A DNA stretch of 34,689 bases from Myxococcus xanthus (GTDB lineage: Bacteria; Myxococcota; Myxococcia; Myxococcales; Myxococcaceae): the NCBI RefSeq assembly GCF_013116825.1, contig NZ_JABFNS010000100.1, forward strand, positions 1 to 34,689. The letters run 5' to 3'. The notes below the pieces were generated by a model. That model made no database searches. It was not told the origin of the DNA and worked only from the letters and a program-made list of their open reading frames with translations. The position numbers and the translations under genes were made by a program. The stretch's first letter is position 1. Every line of letters begins with the position of its first letter. Positions 7,599 to 14,120 of the stretch are shown piece by piece.

Positions 7599-8540
7599 TC
7601 AGCCGCTTCGCCCGGTTTCCTCTTGAATGCGCTGCCGGGCCGCCTCCAGCCGCTTCGCGCGCACCTTGCCAGCGACGCCCAGCAGCACGCGGTCCCGAGC
7701 CCAGCGCTCTCGTGTGATGGCATCCGTCGCGGCCCAGAGGGGTTCACACCGCTCCAGCACCGCGCGCTTGGTGAGCGCCAGCCCTCCGCCCAGGGCCACG
7801 TGCGTGGACGCCGCCGTCGGGTCCAACTCGGACAGGCCCCGCATCATCACCGCCAGGGCGGACAGCTCCTCGCGCACGTCGTCCGGCCAGCCGCTGCGGC
7901 GCCCGACCTGGAGCAGCCAGCCCAGCATCGCGAGCTGGACGTGGCAGTCCTCCACGGTGCGGAAGGGCTTGAGGTAGCGCGCGTAGCCGTCTCCGGGAAG
8001 CACGTCCTCCGAGGCGACCGCCACGTCCTCCAGGGACAGCTCCGCGTGGGGAACCTCGGGGATGAAGGGCAGCGCCGGGAGCGCGCTCAGCCGCACACCG
8101 GGCCGCTTCGCGTCCACCGCCACCATGCGCAGGCGGTTGCGGCCCTGGGCGTCCTGCCCCTCCGACGCCACCACCAGCAGCAGCTCCGCGCGCGTGCCCA
8201 GGGTGACGAACGTCTTGGCGCCTGACAGGCGCGGGCCCGCGCCGGTGTCCGTCAGCCGCGTCTCGATGGCATTGGGATGCGCGCCGCCCGGCTCCGTGGC
8301 ACAGAGCGCGATGGTCCGCTCCGCCGGGAGCTCCGGAAACAGGCGCCGGTGCGCGGCGTGGTAGCCAGAAGCGAAGGCGAACCCCAACCGGTCGGCGAGG
8401 AAGCCCCCGGCCAGCGCCAGGTCCGCGGGCGAGGAGAATCGGGAGGACAGCCCCAGGTGCTGGCGCCACCAGTCGTCGACAGAATCGAGGACCTGGGGCT
8501 CGGCGGGTGCGGTGAGCAGGAAATGGAGGACGTCGTTCAC
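7599..8540 (-). CDS. Acyl-CoA dehydrogenase-like protein, short
   Basis: A 313-residue protein (GTG start at 8540) that resembles the acyl-CoA dehydrogenase fold. The clearest part is the beta-domain: CATEPGGAHPNAIETRL (80-96) and LSGAKTFVTLGTRAELLLVV (105-124), followed by PHAELSLEDVAVASEDVLPG, which corresponds to the region leading to the C-terminal helical domain. Family members are usually about 380 residues; this one has a short N-terminal helical domain and a short C-terminal helical part, and I cannot place the catalytic glutamate. It may therefore act on an unusual substrate or be non-catalytic. It stands alone on the minus strand; no strong ribosome binding site is visible, so the start is uncertain. 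Confidence 0.78.
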   Translation of the reverse strand: MNDVLHFLLTAPAEPQVLDSVDDWWRQHLGLSSRFSSPADLALAGGFLADRLGFAFASGYHAAHRRLFPELPAERTIALCATEPGGAHPNAIETRLTDTGAGPRLSGAKTFVTLGTRAELLLVVASEGQDAQGRNRLRMVAVDAKRPGVRLSALPALPFIPEVPHAELSLEDVAVASEDVLPGDGYARYLKPFRTVEDCHVQLAMLGWLLQVGRRSGWPDDVREELSALAVMMRGLSELDPTAASTHVALGGGLALTKRAVLERCEPLWAATDAITRERWARDRVLLGVAGKVRAKRLEAARQRIQEETGRSG

Positions 8541-8642
8541 GGGGGGAGTCTATTGGCGACCCTCGCCGGCGCGTCCACCCGTTCTTGCATGAAGGGTCGA
8601 GCAGCCACCGCTCCCTCCACCCCAGGACTTCGCAGGGTTGTA

Positions 8643-9080
8643 TTACTGGCTCTGGGTATTCTGAACCACGCGGCAGCTGCGGCTACTGCACAGCAGGATG
8701 TAGCTGGCCTGCTGGTCACAGCCTCTCGCGCCAAACGTGTCACGATTCAGCCGCTGGGTTGATATCGCGTCCTGCTCACATTTCAGGTCGAAGGCCGCCT
8801 GACGAAGAATGAGCTCCTGGATGTCGACCCCATGAGGATCAGGGCAATACCCAAAGGCGTTGCAGCCAACCGCGTAGCGCCGAAGCTGCTGACAGCCTTC
8901 CGCATAGTACGCGCCCGACTCATTCGGAGCCCCTGCGTAATCATAGACAGGATTGACTGCCAGGTCTTTCTCCGGACAGGCCATGTCCTGCGCGGCCTTT
9001 CCTCGGATGGCACTCAGGGCGCCGCTCCCACATCCGGATGACATCAACGCTACAACGAAAGCGAGTACGACGGCCCGCAT
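8643..9080 (-). CDS. Small cysteine-rich lipoprotein
   Basis: From the ATG at 9080 (CGGAG eight bases upstream) this is a 145-residue predicted lipoprotein: MRAVVLAFVVALMSSGC gives a signal peptide with a lipobox ending in Cys17. After the lipid-bearing Cys there are eight more cysteines, enough for four disulfides, as expected for an exported protein. I do not recognise a family. A longer frame reaching 9131 exists, but the signal peptide begins at 9080. It lies downstream of the SET gene on the same strand, 165 bases away and beyond a hairpin, so it is probably transcribed separately. Its codon use is less GC-rich at third positions than its neighbours, which could mean a lineage-specific gene. 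Confidence 0.82.
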   Translation of the reverse strand: MRAVVLAFVVALMSSGCGSGALSAIRGKAAQDMACPEKDLAVNPVYDYAGAPNESGAYYAEGCQQLRRYAVGCNAFGYCPDPHGVDIQELILRQAAFDLKCEQDAISTQRLNRDTFGARGCDQQASYILLCSSRSCRVVQNTQSQ

Positions 9081-9205
9081 GCAATTGGCTCCGTTAATGC
9101 AACTCGGAAAATGTTTCGGCAGGGAACGCAAAAGACCACGAGTGCACCGTCACTGAGCAGCCCCTGACATCCCCAGCACCATCGCGGCACGCCCAGCCGG
9201 CACGG

Positions 9206-9230
9206 CGGCGCCCTCCTTGGGAGGGCACCG
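9206..9230 (-). terminator. Terminator-like hairpin after the SET gene
   Basis: GCCCTCC (9210-9216) and GGAGGGC (9220-9226) form a perfect seven-pair stem with a TTG loop, extended by three more pairs (9206-9208 with 9228-9230) after one mismatch. It starts 16 bases beyond the stop of the SET gene. There is no run of T on the minus strand, so it may need other factors or serve to protect the transcript end. Confidence 0.5.
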
Positions 9231-9245
9231 GAGCCTGCGCGCAGC

Positions 9246-9911
9246 TCAGCTCGCGCGCTTGCGGCTGGGCGACTTCGCCCGCCGCTGGGTGGACTTGCGG
9301 GTACCGGCGGATGACTTCTTCCCCGCCGCCTTCTTGGCCCCCGCGCCCTTCTTTCCCCGGGACTTCGACACAGACTTCTTTCTCGACGTCGACGGAGTCT
9401 TCGCCTTCTTGGCCGACGACTTCCGGGCCGGCGCCTTCTTCGCCGGGGCCAGGATGGTGCCCCGGCAATTGGGCGCGCCGCAGCGGCAGACGTAGAGCGC
9501 CTCGGCTTCGGGCCCCATGTCCTCGGTGCGCTCGTAGCCGTAGTCGTACACCAGCTCCTCACCGGGCTCGATGGAGGTGAGCGCGTAGATGTAGATGTGG
9601 CCCTTTTCGATGAGGGCTTCACAGTTGGGCGCGCACGAGTGGTTGATGTAGCGCGCCTCGTTGTGAATCGTCCCCGCGTCCAGCACCGTCCTCTTGTCCA
9701 GGTTGAACAGGAACGTGTGGTGCCGCGCCATCGATTCGTCGTCGTAGCGGACGTCCGCCTCCGCCTGCGTGATGCGCTCACCGAGGTACTCGATGATGCG
9801 CGTGCCCTTGCGGATGCGGCGGATGGCGAAGGCACCCTGGCCCTGGATGGAGGACGGGTGCAGCTCGAAGGGAAGCGGCTTCGTTGAAGGAATGAAGTTG
9901 GGTGAGGTCAT
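9246..9911 (-). CDS. SET-domain lysine methyltransferase with histone H1-like tail
   Basis: A 221-residue protein combining a SET domain (about residues 12-128), a post-SET zinc-binding segment and a basic tail. The SET motifs are complete: GQGAFAIRRIRKGTRIIEYLGE (24-45, described in part), YINHSCAPNCEA (88-99), and GEELVYDYGY (117-126). The post-SET Cys cluster is CRCGAPNC (142-149). SET proteins methylate lysine side chains using S-adenosylmethionine. From about residue 157 to the end the protein is almost only Lys, Arg, Ala, Ser, Pro and Gly, with repeated AKK/RKS/GKK units like histone H1 and bacterial histone-like tails, which bind DNA. The gene is divergent from the DUF423 gene over 95 bases. 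The tail could bring the enzyme to the nucleoid or be its own substrate; both are inference. Confidence 0.93.
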   Translation of the reverse strand: MTSPNFIPSTKPLPFELHPSSIQGQGAFAIRRIRKGTRIIEYLGERITQAEADVRYDDESMARHHTFLFNLDKRTVLDAGTIHNEARYINHSCAPNCEALIEKGHIYIYALTSIEPGEELVYDYGYERTEDMGPEAEALYVCRCGAPNCRGTILAPAKKAPARKSSAKKAKTPSTSRKKSVSKSRGKKGAGAKKAAGKKSSAGTRKSTQRRAKSPSRKRAS

Positions 9912-10006
9912 TCTGTTGTGAGCGCCCCAGGTGTTGATGTCGGCCAGGACGCTCCGGCTGCGGCGGTGTAGCGTGCACCAGTCCGACTTCCGATGAAAGG
10001 CGAACG

Positions 10007-10381
10007 ATGATGCGGTGGTGGCTCGTCCTGGGTGCCGTGAACGCTTTCCTCTCCGTCAGCGCGGGGGCCTTCGGCGCGCATGCCCTGAAGAGCCGGCTGC
10101 CCCAGGACCTCCAGGTCATCTTCGAGACGGGGGCGCGGTACCACATGTACCACGCGCTGGGCCTGCTGGCCGTGGGCCTGCTGGGGCACTTCCGCCCCTC
10201 GTCCCTCCTCAACGGCGCCGGCTGGGCGATGCTGGTGGGCATCGTCCTCTTCTCTGGCAGCCTCTACGCGCTCGCCCTCTCCGGCGTGCGCGTGCTGGGA
10301 GCCATCACGCCGCTGGGGGGCCTGGCCTTCCTCGCCGGCTGGCTCCTGTTCGCGGTGGCCGCCTGGCGCACCACGAACTGA
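10007..10381 (+). CDS. DUF423 family small membrane protein
   Basis: A 124-residue inner-membrane protein of the DUF423 (YgdD/YwdK) family, function unknown. It has four predicted membrane helices. Family features are the N-terminal GAVNAFLSVSAGAFGAHALKS (positions about 9-29), the FETGARYHMYHALGLLAVG region (about 39-57), the third helix with LFSGSLYALAL, and the end GAITPLGGLAFLAGW. Two ATG codons stand next to each other (10007 and 10010); AAAGG at 9996-10000 suits either. It converges on the following minus-strand gene with only seven bases between the stops. Confidence 0.93.
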   Translation: MMRWWLVLGAVNAFLSVSAGAFGAHALKSRLPQDLQVIFETGARYHMYHALGLLAVGLLGHFRPSSLLNGAGWAMLVGIVLFSGSLYALALSGVRVLGAITPLGGLAFLAGWLLFAVAAWRTTN

Positions 10382-10388
10382 GCCCGGC

Positions 10389-10697
10389 TCACTCCCTCCA
10401 GGACGGGGGGAGTGGGTAGTACCGGTCGAGGTCGTCGTGGTTGACGAAGCCGCACGCCTCCCGCTGCACCATGAAGCACCAGCGCTGGTGCTCGGCTTCC
10501 TTGCGCAGGGCCTGGTGGCGGGCAATCTGCGCGCGCCGGTCGGCGGTCCGGAGGGAGCGCAGTTGACGTTCGACCTCGGACAGCTCCCGCAGTGTCTCCT
10601 CCAGCTTCACTTCCAATTTCCGGAGCGAGGAGGCCTTCTCCGTCTGGAACTCGGCCTCTAGCGCCTGCAGTGCGTTCGAGCGGTCTTGGAAAGCCAT
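10389..10697 (-). CDS. Small coiled-coil protein, unknown
   Basis: A 102-residue protein, largely charged and helical. Residues about 5-75 (for example LEAEFQTEK, KLEVKLEETLRELSEVERQLRSL) show the heptad spacing of a coiled coil. The last 30 residues are different: RWCFMVQREACGFVNHDDLDRYYPLPPSW, with two cysteines and aromatic residues, possibly a small binding motif. No signal peptide or membrane segment is seen. The gene lies 125 bases downstream of pfkB on the same strand. Function unknown. Confidence 0.75.
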   Translation of the reverse strand: MAFQDRSNALQALEAEFQTEKASSLRKLEVKLEETLRELSEVERQLRSLRTADRRAQIARHQALRKEAEHQRWCFMVQREACGFVNHDDLDRYYPLPPSWRE

Positions 10698-10822
10698 GCC
10701 CGTCGTCTAACACCCAGGCCTTCCCGCCGCCCGAGCTTGCTCGTCACCGCGTCCGCGCCGAGCTCAGGAGCACCTGGGCACTCCGTTGGCCGGAGGCATC
10801 ATGCGTCGCCTTCTCCGGGCGC

Positions 10823-11770
10823 CTACGGACGCGACACCGGCTCCACCTTCACCTGGGTGAAGAGCCGCTCCACGTCCGGCCGGTAGCACAGGTCCGTCCC
10901 CTGGGTGAGCAGCGCGGCCGTCCCGGAGGCGATACCCCAGCGCAGCGCGTCCTCCGTGGACTGGCCCCGCGCGAGCGCAAGTGTCATCCCCGCGACAAAG
11001 CTGTCCCCCGCCCCCACCGAGCTGTACGTCCGCACCGGGGGCGGCGTCGCCCGGAACTGGGCGGTGCGCGTCGTCACCAGCGCGCCGTCCGCGCCCATGG
11101 ACACTGCCAGCACTTCGGCGCGGCCCTGGGCCACCAGCTCGCGCGCCGCGGCGGCCTGGGTGGAGAAGTCTTCCACCGACGCGCCGCTCAAGTCCCTCAG
11201 CTCGCGGCGGTTGGGCTTGGCCATGAACACGCCCTCTTCCAGCGCGGCCCGCAGCGGCGGACCGTTGGTGTCCACCACCACGCGCACGGCCAGGCGCTTC
11301 CCCAGCCGGGCCACACGGGCATAGAAGTCCTCCGGTACGCCGGGCGCCAGGCTGCCGCTGGCGACGATGAAGGCCGCGCCCACGGCCACGTCCTCCAGCG
11401 CGTCGAGGCAGCGAAGCCACTCGCGCTCGGACAGCGTGGGCCCCGGCAGGATGAAGCGGTACTCGCGCGCGCCCGTGCCTTCCGCCACCGTGAAGCTCTC
11501 TCGGGTGGCGTCCTGCAACGGCACGGAGCGGCGCAGCAGGCCCTTCTCCTCCAGGAGCTCCTCCAGCAGGCTCCCGGTGGCCCCGCCCCGCGTGTAGACG
11601 GCGATGGCCTCACCGCCCAACTCACGCACCACGCGCGCCACGTTGATGCCGCCCCCACCCGGGTCCCTGCGCACGGGGCCACAGCGCAGCTTGTGCTCCG
11701 GCGTGACTTCCGGCACGGACGTGGCCACGTCGATGGACGGGTTGAGCGTCAGGGTGACGATGTGCGGCAT
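10823..11770 (-). CDS. pfkB: Phosphofructokinase of the PfkB family (Pfk-2 type)
   Basis: A 315-residue ribokinase-family sugar kinase, most like E. coli Pfk-2, which phosphorylates fructose 6-phosphate at C1 using ATP. It shares with it the N-terminal LTLNPSID, the substrate-binding GGGGINVARV (38-47), GGATGSLL, YRFILPGPTLSE, the KPN motif (MAKPNRRELRDLS) and the anion-hole/catalytic VGAGDSFVAGMTLALA with Asp256 as the base. The start is the ATG at 11770, with a full AGGAGG nine bases upstream (11780-11785). A 1-phosphofructokinase or tagatose-6-phosphate kinase role is possible, because these relatives share the motifs, but no sugar transport genes are adjacent. It is divergent from mug across 174 bases. 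Confidence 0.92.
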   Translation of the reverse strand: MPHIVTLTLNPSIDVATSVPEVTPEHKLRCGPVRRDPGGGGINVARVVRELGGEAIAVYTRGGATGSLLEELLEEKGLLRRSVPLQDATRESFTVAEGTGAREYRFILPGPTLSEREWLRCLDALEDVAVGAAFIVASGSLAPGVPEDFYARVARLGKRLAVRVVVDTNGPPLRAALEEGVFMAKPNRRELRDLSGASVEDFSTQAAAARELVAQGRAEVLAVSMGADGALVTTRTAQFRATPPPVRTYSSVGAGDSFVAGMTLALARGQSTEDALRWGIASGTAALLTQGTDLCYRPDVERLFTQVKVEPVSRP

Positions 11771-11944
11771 CGCGAAGGGCCTCCTGGGTTGCGTGGGCGC
11801 GAAAGGGCCGAGCCTGCCCCACCCCGCGCGCATTCGCCAGCCATCCGAGCGCCCAGACGGCTCCGTCCCACGGGCAACACCCCACCCCGTGCATGGGGCC
11901 CTGGGGGGTTGCCTTCCCAGGTAGGCTCGCGAAGATGCGCCCCC

Positions 11945-12502
11945 ATGACACCGCTCCGTCGCCCCTCGCGAGATGAGCTGGACGCAGCCACCGGTCGCAC
12001 CATGCCGGACGTCATCGCGCCCCGGCTGCGCGTGCTCTTCTGCGGCATCAACCCCAGCCTCTACTCCGCGGTGGTGGGCTATCACTTCGCGCGGCCCGGC
12101 AATCGCTTCTGGCCCACGCTGCATGCCGCGGGCATCACCCCGCACACCTTCCAACCCACGGAGCAGGAGGCCTTGCTCGCGCTGGGCTACGGCATCACCA
12201 ACGTGGTGGACCGCGCCACCGCGACCGCGGACCTGCTGAACCCCGCCGAGCTGACCCGGGGCGCGAAGGCGCTGGAAGCCAAGGTGGCGCGCTACCAGCC
12301 CCGCTTCCTCGCGGTGCTGGGCGTGAGCGCCTACCGCATCGCCTTTGGCCGGCCCAAGGCCGCGCTGGGCACACAACCGGAGCGCCTGGGGGACACGCGC
12401 TTGTGGGTGCTCCCCAATCCCAGCGGGCTCAACGCGCACTACCAGCTCGACGCGCTGGGCCGCCTTTTCGCCGAGCTGCGACGCGCCGTGGAGCAGGGCT
12501 GA
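11945..12502 (+). CDS. mug: G/U mismatch-specific uracil-DNA glycosylase Mug
   Basis: A 185-residue DNA repair enzyme of uracil-DNA glycosylase family 2 (Mug/TDG). It removes uracil, and bulky derivatives such as ethenocytosine, opposite guanine. It matches E. coli Mug (168 residues) along its length: APRLRVLFCGINPSLYSAVVG with the catalytic-site Asn in GINP, FARPGNRFWPTL, YGITNVVDR, RYQPRFLAVLG, and the DNA-intercalating motif WVLPNPSGLNAHY. The E. coli GINPG is GINPS here. The start is the ATG at 11945, because the upstream frame has no similarity; a second ATG at 11935 is in another frame. No good ribosome binding site is visible. Confidence 0.95.
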   Translation: MTPLRRPSRDELDAATGRTMPDVIAPRLRVLFCGINPSLYSAVVGYHFARPGNRFWPTLHAAGITPHTFQPTEQEALLALGYGITNVVDRATATADLLNPAELTRGAKALEAKVARYQPRFLAVLGVSAYRIAFGRPKAALGTQPERLGDTRLWVLPNPSGLNAHYQLDALGRLFAELRRAVEQG

Positions 12503-12522
12503 CGACTCCTGGTACGAGTTCG

Positions 12523-12539
12523 CGGTGCCTCGCGCACCG
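12523..12539 (+). terminator. Weak hairpin after mug
   Basis: CGGTGC (12523-12528) and GCACCG (12534-12539) form a six-pair stem with a five-base loop, 20 bases after the mug stop. No T-run follows, so its role as a terminator is uncertain. Confidence 0.3.
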
Positions 12540-12633
12540 TGCCTTGACCCACGGGTGCTCCCGCATGCAACGCTGCCCGTCAGGTTCCCCCGGACCTGCA
12601 TCGCAACAGGCGCCCCCACCTGGAGCAGACCCC

Positions 12634-13221
12634 ATGGCCTCGAAGGCATTCGCAGCAATCATGAACGTATCGCAGCTACTCCTGGAGCGCGGCTTTGAGA
12701 CCGCGACAGTCTCGGAGGCACTGGGCCAGGTAGGCGTCGCGCTCGACGTCGACCGCGTCTACATCTTCGAGAACGCCACCAGCCCCACGGGCGAGCTGCT
12801 GTGCAACCAGCGCTACGAGTGGACCGCGGCCGCGGCCTCCGCGCAGTTGGACAACCCCGAGCTCCAGAACGTCCCCTACGCGGAGGTCATGCCCTCCTGG
12901 GTCGCGCCGCTGTCGTCGGGCAAGGCCGTCCAGGGACCGCCCCGTTCCTTCCCGTCGCCCGCGCGGGAGCTGCTGGAGGGCCAGGACATCCGGTCGCTGC
13001 TGGTCTGCCCCATCATCGTGGGCGGCGAGTGGTGGGGCTTCGTGGGCTTCGACGACTGCCGGACGGAGCGCAAGTGGCCGCCGACGGAGGTCTCCGTGCT
13101 CCAGGCCCTGTCCAACGCGCTCGCGGGCTCGCTCCGCCATGCGCGGCTGCGCAACATGCTCTCCGGTGTGCAGTCCCAGCTGCGCACCATCATCAAGCGC
13201 TGCGAGACGACGGCGTCCTGA
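12634..13221 (+). CDS. GAF-domain protein
   Basis: A 195-residue protein consisting almost only of a GAF domain. Typical features are the N-terminal helix, VDRVYIFEN (39-47), LLCNQRYEW, the helix-strand junction RSLLVCPIIVGGEWWGFVGFDDC (120-142, given in part), and the final helix EVSVLQALSNALAGSL (152-167), followed by a basic helical tail. GAF domains bind small molecules or act as dimer sensors, and this version resembles those N-terminal to histidine kinases, but no output domain is attached. I chose the ATG at 12634, with GGAG eight bases upstream, because the longer frame upstream is not protein-like. It could work with the histidine kinase encoded nearby at 14121-16598, but that is only inference from position. 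Confidence 0.88.
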   Translation: MASKAFAAIMNVSQLLLERGFETATVSEALGQVGVALDVDRVYIFENATSPTGELLCNQRYEWTAAAASAQLDNPELQNVPYAEVMPSWVAPLSSGKAVQGPPRSFPSPARELLEGQDIRSLLVCPIIVGGEWWGFVGFDDCRTERKWPPTEVSVLQALSNALAGSLRHARLRNMLSGVQSQLRTIIKRCETTAS

Positions 13222-13243
13222 CGCGAGCGGCGTCCGCGAGGCC

Positions 13244-14077
13244 TCAGCGAAGAATGCCGGCCTCGCGGGCGAACCCGGCCACTACGGGCGCCACGCGCTC
13301 GAAGGCGGCGGCGTTGCAGGCCAGCAGGCCGCGGCGGTTCTGGAGCTCCGAACCGTCATAGGCGTACGGCGTCCCGCCCAGGTCCGTGAGGATGCCGCCC
13401 GCCGCGCGCAGCACCGCTTCGGGCGCGCAGTTGTCCCAGCGATAGCTCTTGTCGCTGACGTGCAGGTAGAGGTCGCAGGCGGCCTCCGCCAGCAGGCCGC
13501 ACTTGAGGCCCACGGAGCCACACGCCTGCTCGTGCGTGATGCCCAGCCGCCGGGCCACCGCGTCCGTCAGGCGCGAGCGGTGTGAGCGGGACACCACCAG
13601 CCGCAACGCGGACGGCTCCGCCGTGTCCGACACCCGCAGGGCGCGGCGCCCCCTCGCGTCCTCCACGAAGCCGCCCTGCCCCACCACGCCCCAGTACAGC
13701 GTGTCTCCAACGGGCCGGTACACGACGCCCAGCGTGGCCTTCCCCGCGATGGAGAGCCCGATATGGATGGCGAACTCGCCGTTGCGGTTGACGAACTCCT
13801 GCGTGCCGTCCATGGGGTCCACGAACCAGCAGCGCTCGAAGCGGCTCGCGCCGGAGGTGTTGTCGGACTCCTCGGCCACGACACCGTCGGAAGGAAATGC
13901 GTCGCGCAGCGCTTCCACGATGAAGGCGTTGGCGCGCTCGTCGGCCTCGGTGACGGGCCCCATGCCGCCCGCCTTGTCATGGACGGCGAAGGGCGTGGCG
14001 TAGACCTCCAGGAGGATGGCTCCCGCCTGGCGGGCTACACGGCGGGCGATGTCGAGTTCGGCGTCGAGCGTAGGCAT
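13244..14077 (-). CDS. Inositol-monophosphatase family phosphatase, CysQ-like
   Basis: A 277-residue Mg2+-dependent, Li+-sensitive phosphatase. The metal-binding residues are all present: PVTEADE (41-47), VAEES (67-71), VDPMDGT (86-92) and RWDNCAPEAVLRAAGG (213-228). The extension of the third motif, DGTQEFVNRNGEF, is typical of the CysQ branch, which hydrolyses 3'-phosphoadenosine 5'-phosphate, a by-product of sulfate assimilation. Inositol monophosphatase or histidinol-phosphatase activity cannot be excluded. It follows the histidine kinase gene on the same strand with 43 bases between them and may be cotranscribed. It converges on the GAF gene with 22 bases between the stops. Confidence 0.9.
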   Translation of the reverse strand: MPTLDAELDIARRVARQAGAILLEVYATPFAVHDKAGGMGPVTEADERANAFIVEALRDAFPSDGVVAEESDNTSGASRFERCWFVDPMDGTQEFVNRNGEFAIHIGLSIAGKATLGVVYRPVGDTLYWGVVGQGGFVEDARGRRALRVSDTAEPSALRLVVSRSHRSRLTDAVARRLGITHEQACGSVGLKCGLLAEAACDLYLHVSDKSYRWDNCAPEAVLRAAGGILTDLGGTPYAYDGSELQNRRGLLACNAAAFERVAPVVAGFAREAGILR

Positions 14078-14120
14078 GCAGGGGCCGAAGTCTGCCCCTC
14101 CCTCCTCCTCCAGTCACGGG

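Noticed and set aside
9996..10010. Choice between two adjacent ATG codons for the DUF423 gene
   Set aside because: Not informative: AAAGG fits either, and the protein differs by one residue.
10592..11944. In-frame extension upstream of mug
   Set aside because: The sequence before 11945 lies over pfkB, is not protein-like and has no counterpart in Mug proteins.
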